A stretch of DNA of 64,000 bases, from assembly GCF_024231755.1 (NCBI RefSeq), contig NZ_JAAEQH010000105.1, forward strand, positions 21,283-85,282. Direction: 5' to 3'. This DNA comes from Neptuniibacter sp. Lineage in GTDB: Bacteria > Pseudomonadota > Gammaproteobacteria > Pseudomonadales > Balneatricaceae. The position numbers were made by a program, and so were the translations under genes. The notes beneath the pieces were generated by a model that saw only the letters and a list, made by a program, of their open reading frames with translations, ran no database searches and was not told the DNA's origin. Below are positions 8,406 through 18,111 of the stretch, one piece after another (position 1 is the first letter of the stretch; every line of letters starts with the position of its first letter).

Positions 8406-8498
8406 TTGTGGGCCATCACTTATTGACCCCGCTTATTGACCAAAATTAGTCCGCTGATAGAATGGATCGATTTACACACTCCAAGCCATCGGAGCATC

Positions 8499-10079
8499 AT
8501 GTTTTCATCTTGTAAATCGGTCCTGTCCGTTTTTGTAGCAGGCGCAGTTCTCAGCGGTTGTCAGTCCGTATCAGAAAAACCTGGCCAGACAAATACGGCT
8601 ATTCAGCCAACATCATCAGTTACAGTTAATAAAACCGAGCAGGTTAATCAGGCAGAAACGGCCGCACCTACCGATCTTTGGGTATTAACACGCCAACATA
8701 TGCAGTTGGATCTTCACCTTGACCAAGCCAGAGTACAAACCCAGCTGAATTGGTATAAAAAACATCCAACCTATATGGATCGCATTGTTAAGCGTGCGAC
8801 GCCCTATTATCACTATATTGTTAATGAAGCGATTAAACGCGGAATTCCAACAGAACTAGCGCTATTACCTATTGTCGAAAGCGCATTCGACCCATTTGCG
8901 TATTCGCATGGTCGTGCAGCAGGTCCATGGCAGTTTATACCTTCAACGGGCAAACATTTCGGACTACAACAAACCTGGTGGTACGATGGTCGTCGCGACA
9001 TTACAGCTTCAACCGAGGCTGCATTCACCTATCTGCAACAGCTGAACAAGCGCTTTGACGGTGACTGGCTATTAGCCCTTGCAGCCTATAATGCTGGTGG
9101 CGGAAACGTATCCAAAGCAATCAAACGCAATAAACGTTCTGATAAAGCCACTGATTACTGGTCTCTAAAACTTCCCAAGGAGACCATGGCTTACGTACCC
9201 AAATTACTGGCTATCGCTGAACTGGTAAAAAATAGTGACGCGCATGGTTTAACTCTAAAAGAGATTCCTAACACCCCCTACTTCACCTCTGTAGATACCG
9301 GAAGTCAGATTGATCTGGCTCAGGCAGCAGAAATGGCGGGTATTACAACTAAAGAGATCTATCTGCTGAATCCCGGCTTTAACCGCTGGGCAACCTCTCC
9401 AGATGGACCACACTCTCTTCTGATTCCCGTTGCCCAAGCCACTCAATTTCAGAGCGCACTGAAAAACCTACCTGAGAAGGAAAGAGTAAAATGGACTCGC
9501 TACAAGGTTAAATCTGGCGATTCACTTATCAGCATAGCCTCAAAATTTGATACAACAGTTGCTCAGATCCGCAAATCGAATAAGATCAGCGGTAATCGTA
9601 TCCGCTCTGGACAAACCCTGATGATCTCAACAGCGAGTCAACAGGCTAGTGAATACGCTCTGAGCCAGCAGCAACGCCACATAGAGAAACAGAAAACCAT
9701 CTCCCGAACCACTGACCGCAAAGAGCAGTATCACACGGTTAGATCAGGTGATAGCTTCTGGAGCATCGCTCGAAAATATCAGGTGGGTGTTCGTCAGCTA
9801 GCACGCTGGAATAGCATGGCTCCTGGAGATGCATTGAGAGTTGGCAAACGTCTTGTGATCTGGAGCAAACCAACCCAAACTGCTTTGAGCAGCTCTGATC
9901 GACAGATTATTCGCAAGGTTGGCTACAAAGTACGTAGCGGTGATTCGCTTTCTCTGATTGCCGACAAATTTAACGTTCGTGTTGCAGATATTCTTAGCTG
10001 GAATAAACTCAACAAAAAACGCTACCTGCAGCCTGGGCAGCGTCTGACCCTTTATGTTGATGTCACTCGAACCAACTGA
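8499..10079 (+). CDS. mltD: Membrane-bound lytic murein transglycosylase D with three LysM domains
   Basis: An outer-membrane lipoprotein that cleaves peptidoglycan glycan strands. The ATG at 8499 is preferred over an upstream in-frame TTG (8436), because it has CGGAG just upstream and begins a lipoprotein signal with lipobox LSGC (Cys21). The SLT domain has the catalytic Glu in LLPIVESAFDPFAYS and the GPWQFIPSTG and ALAAYNAGGGNV motifs. Three LysM repeats follow at roughly residues 350-395, 430-475 and 480-525 (each YKVKSGDSL-, YHTVRSGDS- or YKVRSGDSL-like), binding peptidoglycan. The product is about 526 residues, within the family range. The gene starts about 90 bases after gloB. Confidence 0.93.
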   Translation: MFSSCKSVLSVFVAGAVLSGCQSVSEKPGQTNTAIQPTSSVTVNKTEQVNQAETAAPTDLWVLTRQHMQLDLHLDQARVQTQLNWYKKHPTYMDRIVKRATPYYHYIVNEAIKRGIPTELALLPIVESAFDPFAYSHGRAAGPWQFIPSTGKHFGLQQTWWYDGRRDITASTEAAFTYLQQLNKRFDGDWLLALAAYNAGGGNVSKAIKRNKRSDKATDYWSLKLPKETMAYVPKLLAIAELVKNSDAHGLTLKEIPNTPYFTSVDTGSQIDLAQAAEMAGITTKEIYLLNPGFNRWATSPDGPHSLLIPVAQATQFQSALKNLPEKERVKWTRYKVKSGDSLISIASKFDTTVAQIRKSNKISGNRIRSGQTLMISTASQQASEYALSQQQRHIEKQKTISRTTDRKEQYHTVRSGDSFWSIARKYQVGVRQLARWNSMAPGDALRVGKRLVIWSKPTQTALSSSDRQIIRKVGYKVRSGDSLSLIADKFNVRVADILSWNKLNKKRYLQPGQRLTLYVDVTRTN

Positions 10080-10094
10080 TGAGCGATTAAAACA

Positions 10095-10343
10095 ATGGAA
10101 CCCATCTATATCTTCATCATTGTTATCTCCACCCTACTGGCGATCGTATTTAAGGTGGTGATGTTTAAGAAAATTCGTAATTGGATGGACCAGGACTTAA
10201 TTAAAGGACTGGCAGATGAAAATCCTGACAAACTGAAATTTCTCATCGAGAAATACAATGAGATGGTCGAATCTAAAGTTAACAGGAAAGAATATCACCA
10301 GCGCTTAACTGATTTTGCAGAACAATTTGAACAAAATAACTGA
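10095..10343 (+). CDS. Small single-pass membrane protein, unknown
   Basis: An 82-residue protein with one hydrophobic helix at residues 4-25 (IYIFIIVISTLLAIVFKVVM) and then a charged, probably helical or coiled cytoplasmic tail (DENPDKLKFLIEKYNEMVES). It begins 15 bases after the mltD stop on the same strand, so it is probably co-transcribed and could work at the envelope with MltD. I do not recognise the family. Start ATG is the only good choice. Confidence 0.65.
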   Translation: MEPIYIFIIVISTLLAIVFKVVMFKKIRNWMDQDLIKGLADENPDKLKFLIEKYNEMVESKVNRKEYHQRLTDFAEQFEQNN

Positions 10344-10439
10344 ATAATTGTCTGTTAACTTTATCAGTGCAGAAGTTAATCCAACTGACTGATATAAATA
10401 ATAAAATCTAATTCAGCAGTGATAAGGAAATTCGATTCC

Positions 10440-12281
10440 ATGCGAGATATTTCGCTACAGCAAGCGCTTATAGGCCGATTACTCAGAAGCCTGCTTAGCA
10501 CTCTTGTTGTGATGATTGCCCTACTACCGATATCACTTAAAGCTGATGCAGTTTCTGTTAGCCATGGCATTGCGATGCACGGCGATCTCAAATACGCACC
10601 AGGCTTCTCCCACTTCGATTATGTCAATCCTGATGCTCCGAAAGGCGGTAAAGTTGTCCGGTCAGCAATAGGCACTTACGACAGTTTTAATGGCTTTGTA
10701 GTGAAAGGCACAGCTGCGGATGGACTAGGAAAAATCTATGACAGCCTGCTGGCCCGGGCTGAAGATGAGCCCTTTTCTCTCTACGGTTTGCTAGCAGAAT
10801 CTCTCGAAGTTCCGGCAGACAGAAGTTGGATTATTTTTAACCTTCGCCCTGAAGCACGCTTCAGCGATGGCAATCCTGTCACCGCCGAAGATGTTGTCTT
10901 CAGTTTTGATATTTTGAGAGAAAAAGGAGCTCCTGGATATAAAGCCTACTACGCAGATATTGAAAAGGTTGAAGCGCTTAACTCCCGTCGGGTGAAATTC
11001 ACCTTTAAGCATGCAAAGAACAAAGAATTAGCTCTGATAGTAGGTGAAGCCGCCGTACTGCCAAAACACTACTGGCAAGATCGTGATTTCCAAAAGCCCA
11101 CGCTGGATATTCCTGTAGGTTCCGGCCCCTATATTATTGATTCATTTGAAGCGGGTCGCAGTATTACCTATCGTCGCAACCCTGACTACTGGGGTCAGTC
11201 TTTACCTGTGCGCCGAGGTAAAGATAACTTTGATCTGATCACCTATGACTACTACCGAGACGGTACAGTCGCCATGGAAGCGTTCAAAGCCGGTGAATAT
11301 GACTTTCGCGAAGAGAATTCCTCTAAACGTTGGGCCACCAGCTATACGGGGCAGGCGTTTGATGATGGCCGTATTCTGGTCAGAGAACTGGAACATGAAA
11401 ATCCCACAGGGATGCAAGCATTCATCCTCAACACTCGCCGCGAACAGTTTGCCGATCCAATCGTAAGACAAGCATTAGCTATGGCGTTTGATTTCGAGTG
11501 GACCAATAAGAATATCTTTTATAACGCCTACACCCGCACCCACAGTTTCTACTCTAACTCAGAGATGGCAGCCACTGAGCTACCTACTGAAAAAGAGCTG
11601 GAGATCCTGAAACCGATTAAAGATCAGGTGCCGGAAGAGGTTTTCACCAAGGTTTACCGTGCACCAGAAACCCAAGGTGATGGCAAAATTTATACAGAAC
11701 TGCGTCAAGCGAAGCGTCTTTTGCAAACAGCAGGCTGGCGCTTTAAAGATGGCAAGTTGATTAATGACAAGGGCGAGCAGCTAACTATCGAGATGCTGTT
11801 GTATTCCCCGGCCTTCGAACGTGTCGTCGCTCCATTCATCCGTAACCTGGAACGATTGGGTATCAAATCCAATATTCGACTGGTAGATGTCTCCCAATAT
11901 ATCAGCCGGCTGCGTAGTTTTGACTTCGATATCGTTGTCAGCGGCTTTGGCCAATCAACCTCCCCAGGCAATGAGCAGCGTAATTATTGGCACTCATCCG
12001 GTGCAAATGTTGAAGGAAGTAGGAATCTGATAGGTATTAACAATCCTGCAGTTGATTATCTTGTTGACCAACTGATTCAGGCTCCTGATCGTGAGCAACT
12101 GGTACTACGTACACGTGCTTTGGACCGTGTACTGCAATGGAATCATTATGTGATTCCGCAATACCATATTAATAAATACCGTGTTGCCTACTGGGACAAG
12201 TTCGTGATGCCAGATACACGTCCAAAATACAGCCTGGGTTTTAATACATGGTGGTTTAAAGAAGCAGGAGTCGCTCAATAA
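10440..12281 (+). CDS. yejA: Extracellular solute-binding protein family 5 (YejA-like peptide-binding protein)
   Basis: Periplasmic binding subunit of the YejABEF oligopeptide importer, the system that also admits microcin C in enteric bacteria. The ATG at 10440 has AAGGA about 11 bases upstream and is preferred over an in-frame GTG at 10419. The product of about 613 residues begins with a basic segment and signal peptide ending near LKADA. The SBP_bac_5 body shows [37 protein letters not shown] and the hinge region [11 protein letters not shown]. It heads a four-gene operon with overlapping or nearly overlapping stops and starts (yejB starts on its stop codon). Confidence 0.92.
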   Translation: MRDISLQQALIGRLLRSLLSTLVVMIALLPISLKADAVSVSHGIAMHGDLKYAPGFSHFDYVNPDAPKGGKVVRSAIGTYDSFNGFVVKGTAADGLGKIYDSLLARAEDEPFSLYGLLAESLEVPADRSWIIFNLRPEARFSDGNPVTAEDVVFSFDILREKGAPGYKAYYADIEKVEALNSRRVKFTFKHAKNKELALIVGEAAVLPKHYWQDRDFQKPTLDIPVGSGPYIIDSFEAGRSITYRRNPDYWGQSLPVRRGKDNFDLITYDYYRDGTVAMEAFKAGEYDFREENSSKRWATSYTGQAFDDGRILVRELEHENPTGMQAFILNTRREQFADPIVRQALAMAFDFEWTNKNIFYNAYTRTHSFYSNSEMAATELPTEKELEILKPIKDQVPEEVFTKVYRAPETQGDGKIYTELRQAKRLLQTAGWRFKDGKLINDKGEQLTIEMLLYSPAFERVVAPFIRNLERLGIKSNIRLVDVSQYISRLRSFDFDIVVSGFGQSTSPGNEQRNYWHSSGANVEGSRNLIGINNPAVDYLVDQLIQAPDREQLVLRTRALDRVLQWNHYVIPQYHINKYRVAYWDKFVMPDTRPKYSLGFNTWWFKEAGVAQ

Positions 12282-13390
12282 TGGCAGCTTATATCCTGCG
12301 GCGCTTATTGCTGATCATCCCTACCCTGATCGGTATTCTGACCATTAACTTCATTATTATTCAGGCTGCTCCAGGCGGACCGGTTGAACAGACGATCGCG
12401 CAGCTGCAAGGATTAGATACCAATGCTACTGCACGGATCAGCGGAGCTCAGAATGACATCTCCAGCCAGACGGCAAGCAACACTTCTGGAAACGGCAGTA
12501 GCGATAGTGGTTACCGCGGTGCACAGGGGTTAGACCCTGAACTGATAAAAGAGATCGAAGCTATTTATGGTTTTGATAAACCTGCACACGAGCGCTTCTG
12601 GCAGATGCTGAAGAATTATGCTGTCTTCGATTTTGGGAAAAGTCTATTCAGCGATAAGAGTGTTATCGATCTGATTATCGAGAAACTGCCAGTTTCAATT
12701 TCTCTGGGGCTCTGGGCTACACTGATAACCTATATGGTTTCTATTCCTCTGGGCATCCGTAAAGCTGTACGTGATGGCACGCCATTCGATATCTGGACCA
12801 GTAGCGCAATCATCATCGGTTACGCAATCCCCAACTTCCTGTTCGCTATTCTACTGATCGTGATTTTTGCCGGTGGCACCTGGTTTGATTGGTTCCCTCT
12901 TCGCGGACTGACCTCACCTAACTTTGATGAATTAAGCCTGTGGGGGCAGATTAAGGATTACTTCTGGCATATCACACTGCCTGTCATCGCTTCAGTAATA
13001 GGTAGTTTCGCTACACTGACCATGCTGACCAAAAACTCATTCCTTGATGAGATAAACAAACAGTATGTGCTGACAGCACGAGCTAAAGGCCTGTCTGAAA
13101 ACCAAGTGCTTTATGGACATGTTTTCCGTAACGCAATGCTGATTATTATCGCGGGTATGCCTGCCGCGCTGATCTCCATCTTCTTCACCGGTTCCATGCT
13201 AATCGAGGTAATTTTCTCTCTGGATGGCATTGGCTTGCTTGGTTACGAAGCAGTGATCAACCGCGATTATCCGGTTATTTTCGGCACTCTGTATATCTTC
13301 ACCCTGATAGGCCTGTTGCTAAAATTGATTAGCGATATCACCTATGTATTGGTTGATCCTCGTATCGATTTCGAGAGCCGGGAGAACTAA
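12281..13390 (+). CDS. yejB: Peptide ABC transporter permease YejB
   Basis: A 369-residue inner-membrane permease of the dipeptide/oligopeptide class (BPD_transp_1). It begins [20 protein letters not shown] and carries the long periplasmic insertion seen in YejB proteins, here low-complexity and rich in Ser, Asn and Gly at about residues 60-85. The EAA cytoplasmic loop is [20 protein letters not shown] near residues 263-282. The start overlaps the yejA stop by one base and yejE starts two bases after its end, so the genes are translationally coupled. Confidence 0.93.
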   Translation: MAAYILRRLLLIIPTLIGILTINFIIIQAAPGGPVEQTIAQLQGLDTNATARISGAQNDISSQTASNTSGNGSSDSGYRGAQGLDPELIKEIEAIYGFDKPAHERFWQMLKNYAVFDFGKSLFSDKSVIDLIIEKLPVSISLGLWATLITYMVSIPLGIRKAVRDGTPFDIWTSSAIIIGYAIPNFLFAILLIVIFAGGTWFDWFPLRGLTSPNFDELSLWGQIKDYFWHITLPVIASVIGSFATLTMLTKNSFLDEINKQYVLTARAKGLSENQVLYGHVFRNAMLIIIAGMPAALISIFFTGSMLIEVIFSLDGIGLLGYEAVINRDYPVIFGTLYIFTLIGLLLKLISDITYVLVDPRIDFESREN

Positions 13391-13392
13391 GC

Positions 13393-14436
13393 ATGGGACG
13401 ATTAGCAGCAAAATTTAGTCCGTTAAATCAGCGCCGCATTGAGAACTTCCGCAATAATCGCCGTGGTTACTGGTCATTATGGATTTTTCTCAGCCTGTTC
13501 TTCCTTTCTCTATTCGCAGAGCTAATCGCTAATGATGATCCATTGCTGGTTTCATATAAGGGTGAATTTTACTTCCCGGTAGCCACCGAATACACCGAGC
13601 TGACTTTTGGTGGAGAGTTTGAGAGCCCTGCCGATTTCAAAGACCCTTACATACAAGATCTGATTCACAACCAAGGTGATGGCTGGATTATCTGGCCGAT
13701 GATCCGCTATAGCTACAACACCATCAATTACGATCTACCGGTCCCTGCACCATCACCACCGACATTGGAAAACCCACTAGGTACAGATGATCAGGCCCGT
13801 GATGTGTTAGCTCGCGTAATCTATGGCTTCCGTATCTCAATTCTGTTCGCGGTAGTACTAACACTGGCGAGTTCAGTAATAGGCGTTATCGCAGGCGCAG
13901 TGCAAGGCTATTACGGCGGTAAAGTAGACCTGTTCTTCCAGCGTTTTATTGAGATCTGGTCGGGTCTTCCTGTTCTGTTCCTGTTGATTATCCTTGCAAG
14001 CCTGGTTGAGCCTAATTTCTGGTGGCTGCTGGGAATAATGCTTCTGTTCTCCTGGATGAATCTGGTGGACGTAGTCCGTGCTGAGTTTCTGCGTGGACGT
14101 AACCTGGAGTATGTTCGCGCAGCACGTGCCTTAGGTCTAAATAACCGCATGATTATGTTCCGCCATATTCTGCCTAATGCGATGGTTGCGACCCTAACCT
14201 TTATGCCGTTTATTTTTAACGGTTCAGTGGTTACCTTAACCGCATTGGATTTCCTCGGCTTTGGTTTACCTCCGGGTAGCCCTTCGCTTGGTGAACTTGT
14301 CGCACAGGGTAAAACCAATCTGCATGCTCCCTGGTTAGGGATCAGTGCCTTTTTAACTTTGTCTATCATGCTGACACTTTTGATTTTTATCGGTGAAGCT
14401 GTCCGTGATGCTTTTGATCCAAGGAAAGTTTCATGA
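13393..14436 (+). CDS. yejE: Peptide ABC transporter permease YejE
   Basis: A 347-residue inner-membrane permease, partner of YejB. It has the N-terminal helix after NNRRGYWSLWIF, a large periplasmic loop with the family-typical TYLGGEFESP-like region (here LTFGGEFESPADFKDPY), and LGTDDQARDVLARVIYG before the core. The EAA loop is YVRAARALGLNNRMIMFRHI near residues 237-256. It overlaps yejF by four bases (ATGA). Confidence 0.93.
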   Translation: MGRLAAKFSPLNQRRIENFRNNRRGYWSLWIFLSLFFLSLFAELIANDDPLLVSYKGEFYFPVATEYTELTFGGEFESPADFKDPYIQDLIHNQGDGWIIWPMIRYSYNTINYDLPVPAPSPPTLENPLGTDDQARDVLARVIYGFRISILFAVVLTLASSVIGVIAGAVQGYYGGKVDLFFQRFIEIWSGLPVLFLLIILASLVEPNFWWLLGIMLLFSWMNLVDVVRAEFLRGRNLEYVRAARALGLNNRMIMFRHILPNAMVATLTFMPFIFNGSVVTLTALDFLGFGLPPGSPSLGELVAQGKTNLHAPWLGISAFLTLSIMLTLLIFIGEAVRDAFDPRKVS

Positions 14437-16058
14437 CTCAGCCTTTCCCAACAGTTTCATCGAATCAATCACTATTAAGTGTCCGCAACCTATCGGTCCG
14501 TTTTGATCAGGGAGAGAGTGAGGCAGTTGATGCAGTAAAGAATATCAGCTTCGATATCGACAAGGGCAAAACCCTGGCGCTGGTAGGTGAATCAGGCTCA
14601 GGAAAGTCTGTTTCAGCAATGTCGATCCTCAAACTGTTGCCCTACCCTAAAGCCAGCCACCCCAGTGGTGAGATCTATTACGCAGGACAAAACCTACTTG
14701 AGCTAAACGAAAACCAGATGCGTCAGCTGCGTGGCGACAAGGTCAGCGTGATCTTTCAAGAACCGATGACCTCTCTAAACCCACTACACACTATCCAAAA
14801 GCAGATTGGCGAAACCCTACTGTTACACCGAGGGTTAACCGGCAAACAGGCGCGAGGGCGTATTCTCGAGCTTCTGGAGCTAGTAGGTATCCCTGAGCCA
14901 GAGAAACGCCTGAACAGCTACCCTCATGAGTTATCTGGAGGTCAGCGCCAGCGTGTAATGATTGCAATGGCTTTGGCTAACGATCCAGAGCTGCTGATTG
15001 CTGATGAGCCAACCACCGCTCTGGATGTAACAATTCAGGAACAGATTCTGGAACTTCTGAAAGATCTGCAGCAGAAACTGAATATGGCTATCCTCCTGAT
15101 TACCCATGATCTGAATATTGTGCGTCGCTATGCTCACGACGTTTGCGTAATGTATCAGGGTGAACAGGTTGAAAGTGCTACAACTGAGCAGCTTTTCAGT
15201 AACCCGAAACACTCATACACGCAAAAGCTTTTAGATGCAGAACCCTCTGGAGAGCCTGCAGTTATCAATAGTACGGTACAGCCACTGCTTAATACCAACG
15301 ATCTGAAAATATGGTTCCCGGTTAAGCAAGGCTTTCTCAAGAGAACGGTTGACCATATCAAAGCGGTAAATCAGGTAAATCTGGAACTAAACCGTGGAGA
15401 GACTTTAGGTGTGGTGGGTGAATCGGGCTCCGGTAAAACCACACTGGCTTTGGCTATCTTGAAACTGATTCGAAGTGAAGGTGGTATTACTTTCAGCGGA
15501 ACTGAGCTTTCTGCGATGGGACAAAAAGAGGTTAAACCCCTACGCAGCAGGATGCAGATCGTATTTCAGGACCCATTTGGAAGCCTAAGCCCTAGAATGT
15601 CGATTACCGAGATCATCGCGGAAGGCCTTGAGATCCATCAACCAGCAAGCAAAGCTGAACACGAAACACAGATCATCGAAGTACTTAAAGAAGTAGGTAT
15701 CGATCCCGACAGTCGCCACCGCTACCCTCACGAATTCTCAGGAGGACAGCGCCAACGTATTGCGATCGCTCGTGCCTTAGTATTGAAACCAGAACTCATC
15801 GTTCTCGATGAGCCAACATCAGCACTGGACCGTACGGTACAGAAGCAGATTGTAGAGTTACTGAGAAATCTGCAGGAAAAATTTGCCTTAAGCTATCTGT
15901 TTATCAGCCATGACCTAGCTGTGGTCAAAGCCCTGAGCCACAAATTAATGGTTATGCATCATGGAGATGTCGTTGAACAAGGTGATGCTACCCGGATCTT
16001 CAATAACCCAAGCCATAGCTACACTCAGAAACTCCTCAGCGCTGCATTCAGCCAATAA
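14433..16058 (+). CDS. yejF: Duplicated ABC ATPase YejF
   Basis: A 541-residue protein with two fused ATPase domains, as usual for YejF. Walker A motifs are GESGSGKSVS near residue 52 and GESGSGKTTL near residue 330. The signature motifs are LSGGQRQRV and FSGGQRQRI, and the Walker B motifs are LLIADEPTTALD and LIVLDEPTSALD. Both sites look competent. It energises the YejBE permease. The gene is last in the operon and ends in a hairpin overlapping its stop codon. Confidence 0.94.
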   Translation: MTQPFPTVSSNQSLLSVRNLSVRFDQGESEAVDAVKNISFDIDKGKTLALVGESGSGKSVSAMSILKLLPYPKASHPSGEIYYAGQNLLELNENQMRQLRGDKVSVIFQEPMTSLNPLHTIQKQIGETLLLHRGLTGKQARGRILELLELVGIPEPEKRLNSYPHELSGGQRQRVMIAMALANDPELLIADEPTTALDVTIQEQILELLKDLQQKLNMAILLITHDLNIVRRYAHDVCVMYQGEQVESATTEQLFSNPKHSYTQKLLDAEPSGEPAVINSTVQPLLNTNDLKIWFPVKQGFLKRTVDHIKAVNQVNLELNRGETLGVVGESGSGKTTLALAILKLIRSEGGITFSGTELSAMGQKEVKPLRSRMQIVFQDPFGSLSPRMSITEIIAEGLEIHQPASKAEHETQIIEVLKEVGIDPDSRHRYPHEFSGGQRQRIAIARALVLKPELIVLDEPTSALDRTVQKQIVELLRNLQEKFALSYLFISHDLAVVKALSHKLMVMHHGDVVEQGDATRIFNNPSHSYTQKLLSAAFSQ

Positions 16059-16083
16059 GTAGAGATTCTGTTCTACTTATTGG
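16052..16083 (+). terminator. Hairpin at the end of yejABEF
   Basis: CCAATAAGTAGA and its exact complement flank an 8-base loop and overlap the yejF stop. There is no T tract after the stem, so it may be an RNA-stability hairpin or a Rho-associated end rather than a classic intrinsic terminator. Confidence 0.45.
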
Positions 16084-16167
16084 CAATTCCTCTGTTGTTC
16101 TTTAGAGCGATATCACTGGAGACATATTTACTTTCCCTGCCCATAAAACTAAAGTTCAATACTGACG

Positions 16168-16234
16168 AAAAAATATGGGATTGGACATAGTTTCAGTTTG
16201 GGCTGATTCATCTGTGGTCAATCCCATATTTTTT
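16168..16234 (+). promoter_or_regulatory. Long inverted repeat in the ndh leader
   Basis: A perfect 16-base inverted repeat: AAAAAATATGGGATTG at 16168-16183 and its complement at 16219-16234, with a 35-base spacer. The right arm ends in six T residues and sits directly before the ribosome site GAGGA (16235-16239) of ndh. It could be an attenuator or terminator-like hairpin controlling ndh, or two copies of an operator. I cannot assign a binding protein. Confidence 0.55.
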
Positions 16235-16245
16235 GAGGATTTACC

Positions 16246-17559
16246 ATGAACAACTCTCCTTCTACAGGCACTCCGCACAAGATCCTTGTGATCGGCGGCG
16301 GTGCTGGCGGGCTTGAGCTGGTAACACAGCTTGGTCACCGATACCGCAAAGATCCCAACGTAACTGTCACTCTTGTTGATCAAAAACGCTCACACATTTG
16401 GAAACCATTGCTACACGAAGTAGCCACAGGCTCTCTAGACCCAAGCACTGATGCCGTGATCTACCATGCTCATGCAGTTAAACACCACTATGAGTTCCAA
16501 CTGGGACAGTTTTGTGGCCTGAGCGCTGATAAGAAACAGATTACCCTTGCTGAAACACTGGATGAATCAGGTCAGCAGGTTCTGCCTGAACGTCATCTGG
16601 ACTACGATACTCTGGTTATGGCAATCGGTAGCGTAAGCAACGACTTTAATACACCGGGTGTATCTGATCACTGCTTCTTCCTTGATACGGCTAAGCAGGC
16701 TGAGCGCTTCCATAACGCCCTGATTAATAACTTCATGCGTATCAACCAGCGTGATAGCGGTGTTCTAAATATCGCTATTGTTGGCGCTGGGGCAACAGGT
16801 GTAGAGCTTTCTGCAGAACTATATAACGTAACTGATATGCTGAAGTCATATGGCTTGCAGAATATGACTTCTGATCAACTCAAAGTTAAGCTGATTGAAG
16901 CCGGTCCTCGCATACTCCCTGCCCTGCCTGGGCGTATTTCGGCCTCTGCGCGTAAAGAGCTGTCCGATTTAGGTGTGGAAGTGCGTGAGAACACCATGAT
17001 TCAATCGGCAAATGAAGATGGTTTTATAACATCTGAAGATGAACTGATCGAAGCGGATATGATGATCTGGGCTGCAGGTGTAAAGGCCCCAGATTTCCTA
17101 GCCGACCTGTATCAGTTTGAACTGACCCGCTCAAATCAGGTTCTTGTTAAACCTACACTGCAAAGCAGTAACAACGATGACATCTTTGTGATCGGTGACT
17201 GCTGCGCCTGCGCACTACCCGATGGAAGCTGGGTACCACCGCGCGCCCAGTCAGCTCACCAGATGGCATCACTGGCGAAACAAAACATCATCAATCAATT
17301 GCAGGGTAAACCACTAAAAGACTTTCAATATAAGGATCATGGCTCACTGGTTAACCTTAGCCGCTACAGTACAGTGGGAAGCCTAATGGGCAACCTGACC
17401 AAGAATAGTATGTTTATTGAAGGTAAAATTGCCCGAATAGTTTATATATCACTTTACCGTATGCATCAGATTGCTATTCACGGTTTCTTTAAAGCGATGT
17501 TGGTATTCGTTGCGGAGAAGGTGAGTAAGGTCGTTCGACCGAAGATGAAGTTGCACTGA
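16246..17559 (+). CDS. ndh: Type II NADH:quinone oxidoreductase
   Basis: A 437-residue peripheral inner-membrane flavoprotein that passes electrons from NADH to quinone without pumping protons. It has two dinucleotide-binding motifs: VIGGGAGGLELVTQLG near residues 11-26 for FAD, and VGAGATGVELSAELY near 178-192 for NADH. It also has the family stretch WKPLLHEVATGSLDP and IFVIGDCCACALPDG for the FAD distal site. The C-terminal amphipathic part (LYRMHQIAIHGFFKA) would bind the membrane. The ATG follows GAGGA at normal distance. The leader holds the inverted repeat above, which hints at regulation, as expected for an alternative dehydrogenase. It stands alone. Confidence 0.94.
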   Translation: MNNSPSTGTPHKILVIGGGAGGLELVTQLGHRYRKDPNVTVTLVDQKRSHIWKPLLHEVATGSLDPSTDAVIYHAHAVKHHYEFQLGQFCGLSADKKQITLAETLDESGQQVLPERHLDYDTLVMAIGSVSNDFNTPGVSDHCFFLDTAKQAERFHNALINNFMRINQRDSGVLNIAIVGAGATGVELSAELYNVTDMLKSYGLQNMTSDQLKVKLIEAGPRILPALPGRISASARKELSDLGVEVRENTMIQSANEDGFITSEDELIEADMMIWAAGVKAPDFLADLYQFELTRSNQVLVKPTLQSSNNDDIFVIGDCCACALPDGSWVPPRAQSAHQMASLAKQNIINQLQGKPLKDFQYKDHGSLVNLSRYSTVGSLMGNLTKNSMFIEGKIARIVYISLYRMHQIAIHGFFKAMLVFVAEKVSKVVRPKMKLH

Positions 17560-17573
17560 TAACTCATCTTTAG

Positions 17574-17620
17574 TCATGTGCCATTTAATCCGTTCCTATT
17601 CGGCTCTAAATGGCACATGA
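17574..17620. terminator. Inverted repeat after ndh
   Basis: A perfect 14-base inverted repeat (TCATGTGCCATTTA and complement) around a 19-base loop, 15 bases after the ndh stop. There is no T tract. It lies between convergent genes ndh and the cytochrome c gene and may end or protect either transcript. Confidence 0.5.
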
Positions 17621-17679
17621 TACGATTTACAGATCTTTTCTAGATAATCTGGCTTATAGCTAAGTCCGCCGGATTAAAC

Positions 17680-18021
17680 TTATTTTTCGAATTTATAGAA
17701 TTCCTTATTCATATAAGCCGAAACATCAGATACATCTTCCGGAAACCAGCCTACATCAAGATTAGTGTTACAACCTTCAACAAAAGCTTCTAGCTTCGCG
17801 TAGCTGGTAACTTTGCGATCTTCACGGCTAAAGAAACTTGTTTCATGACAGGTTTCACAGTTCGCATCTGTGTATTCGATACCTTGGATGGTTTTTTCTA
17901 TCTCCACCTCATGATACAGCTCTTTGCCATTTTCAGGGTCTGCCGCTGCTGCAGTCAAAGGCATAGCTGATACGCTGATAACTGCTGCCAGAATACCTGT
18001 CTTAATAGAATAACCTGTCAT
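17680..18021 (-). CDS. Small periplasmic monohaem cytochrome c
   Basis: A 113-residue protein with a signal peptide (ends near LTAAAA, residue 27) and one haem-binding site CETCH at about residues 55-59. A methionine in SAYMNKEF near the C-terminus could be the second haem ligand. The ATG at 18021 is preferred to the one four codons upstream, because GGAGG lies just before it. It lies next to dsbD, whose product supplies reductant for cytochrome c maturation, although it is not clearly in the same operon (91-base gap after the dsbD stop, same strand). Electron donor and acceptor unknown. Confidence 0.82.
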   Translation of the reverse strand: MTGYSIKTGILAAVISVSAMPLTAAAADPENGKELYHEVEIEKTIQGIEYTDANCETCHETSFFSREDRKVTSYAKLEAFVEGCNTNLDVGWFPEDVSDVSAYMNKEFYKFEK

Positions 18022-18111
18022 CACTTCCTCCATAAATCTTACCGTCTTATTCTTATTTTTGACCGTTGGTCAGTTACCACAGCCTACTAGAAGCCTTCAG
18101 CCAAGTCTAAT

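Noticed and set aside
8436..8498. TTG-initiated N-terminal extension of mltD
   Set aside because: The downstream ATG gives a clean lipoprotein signal with lipobox and a ribosome site; the extension would bury it.
13911..14369. 152-codon open frame antisense to yejE
   Set aside because: Arg-rich shadow of a strongly supported permease gene; no ribosome site or family similarity.
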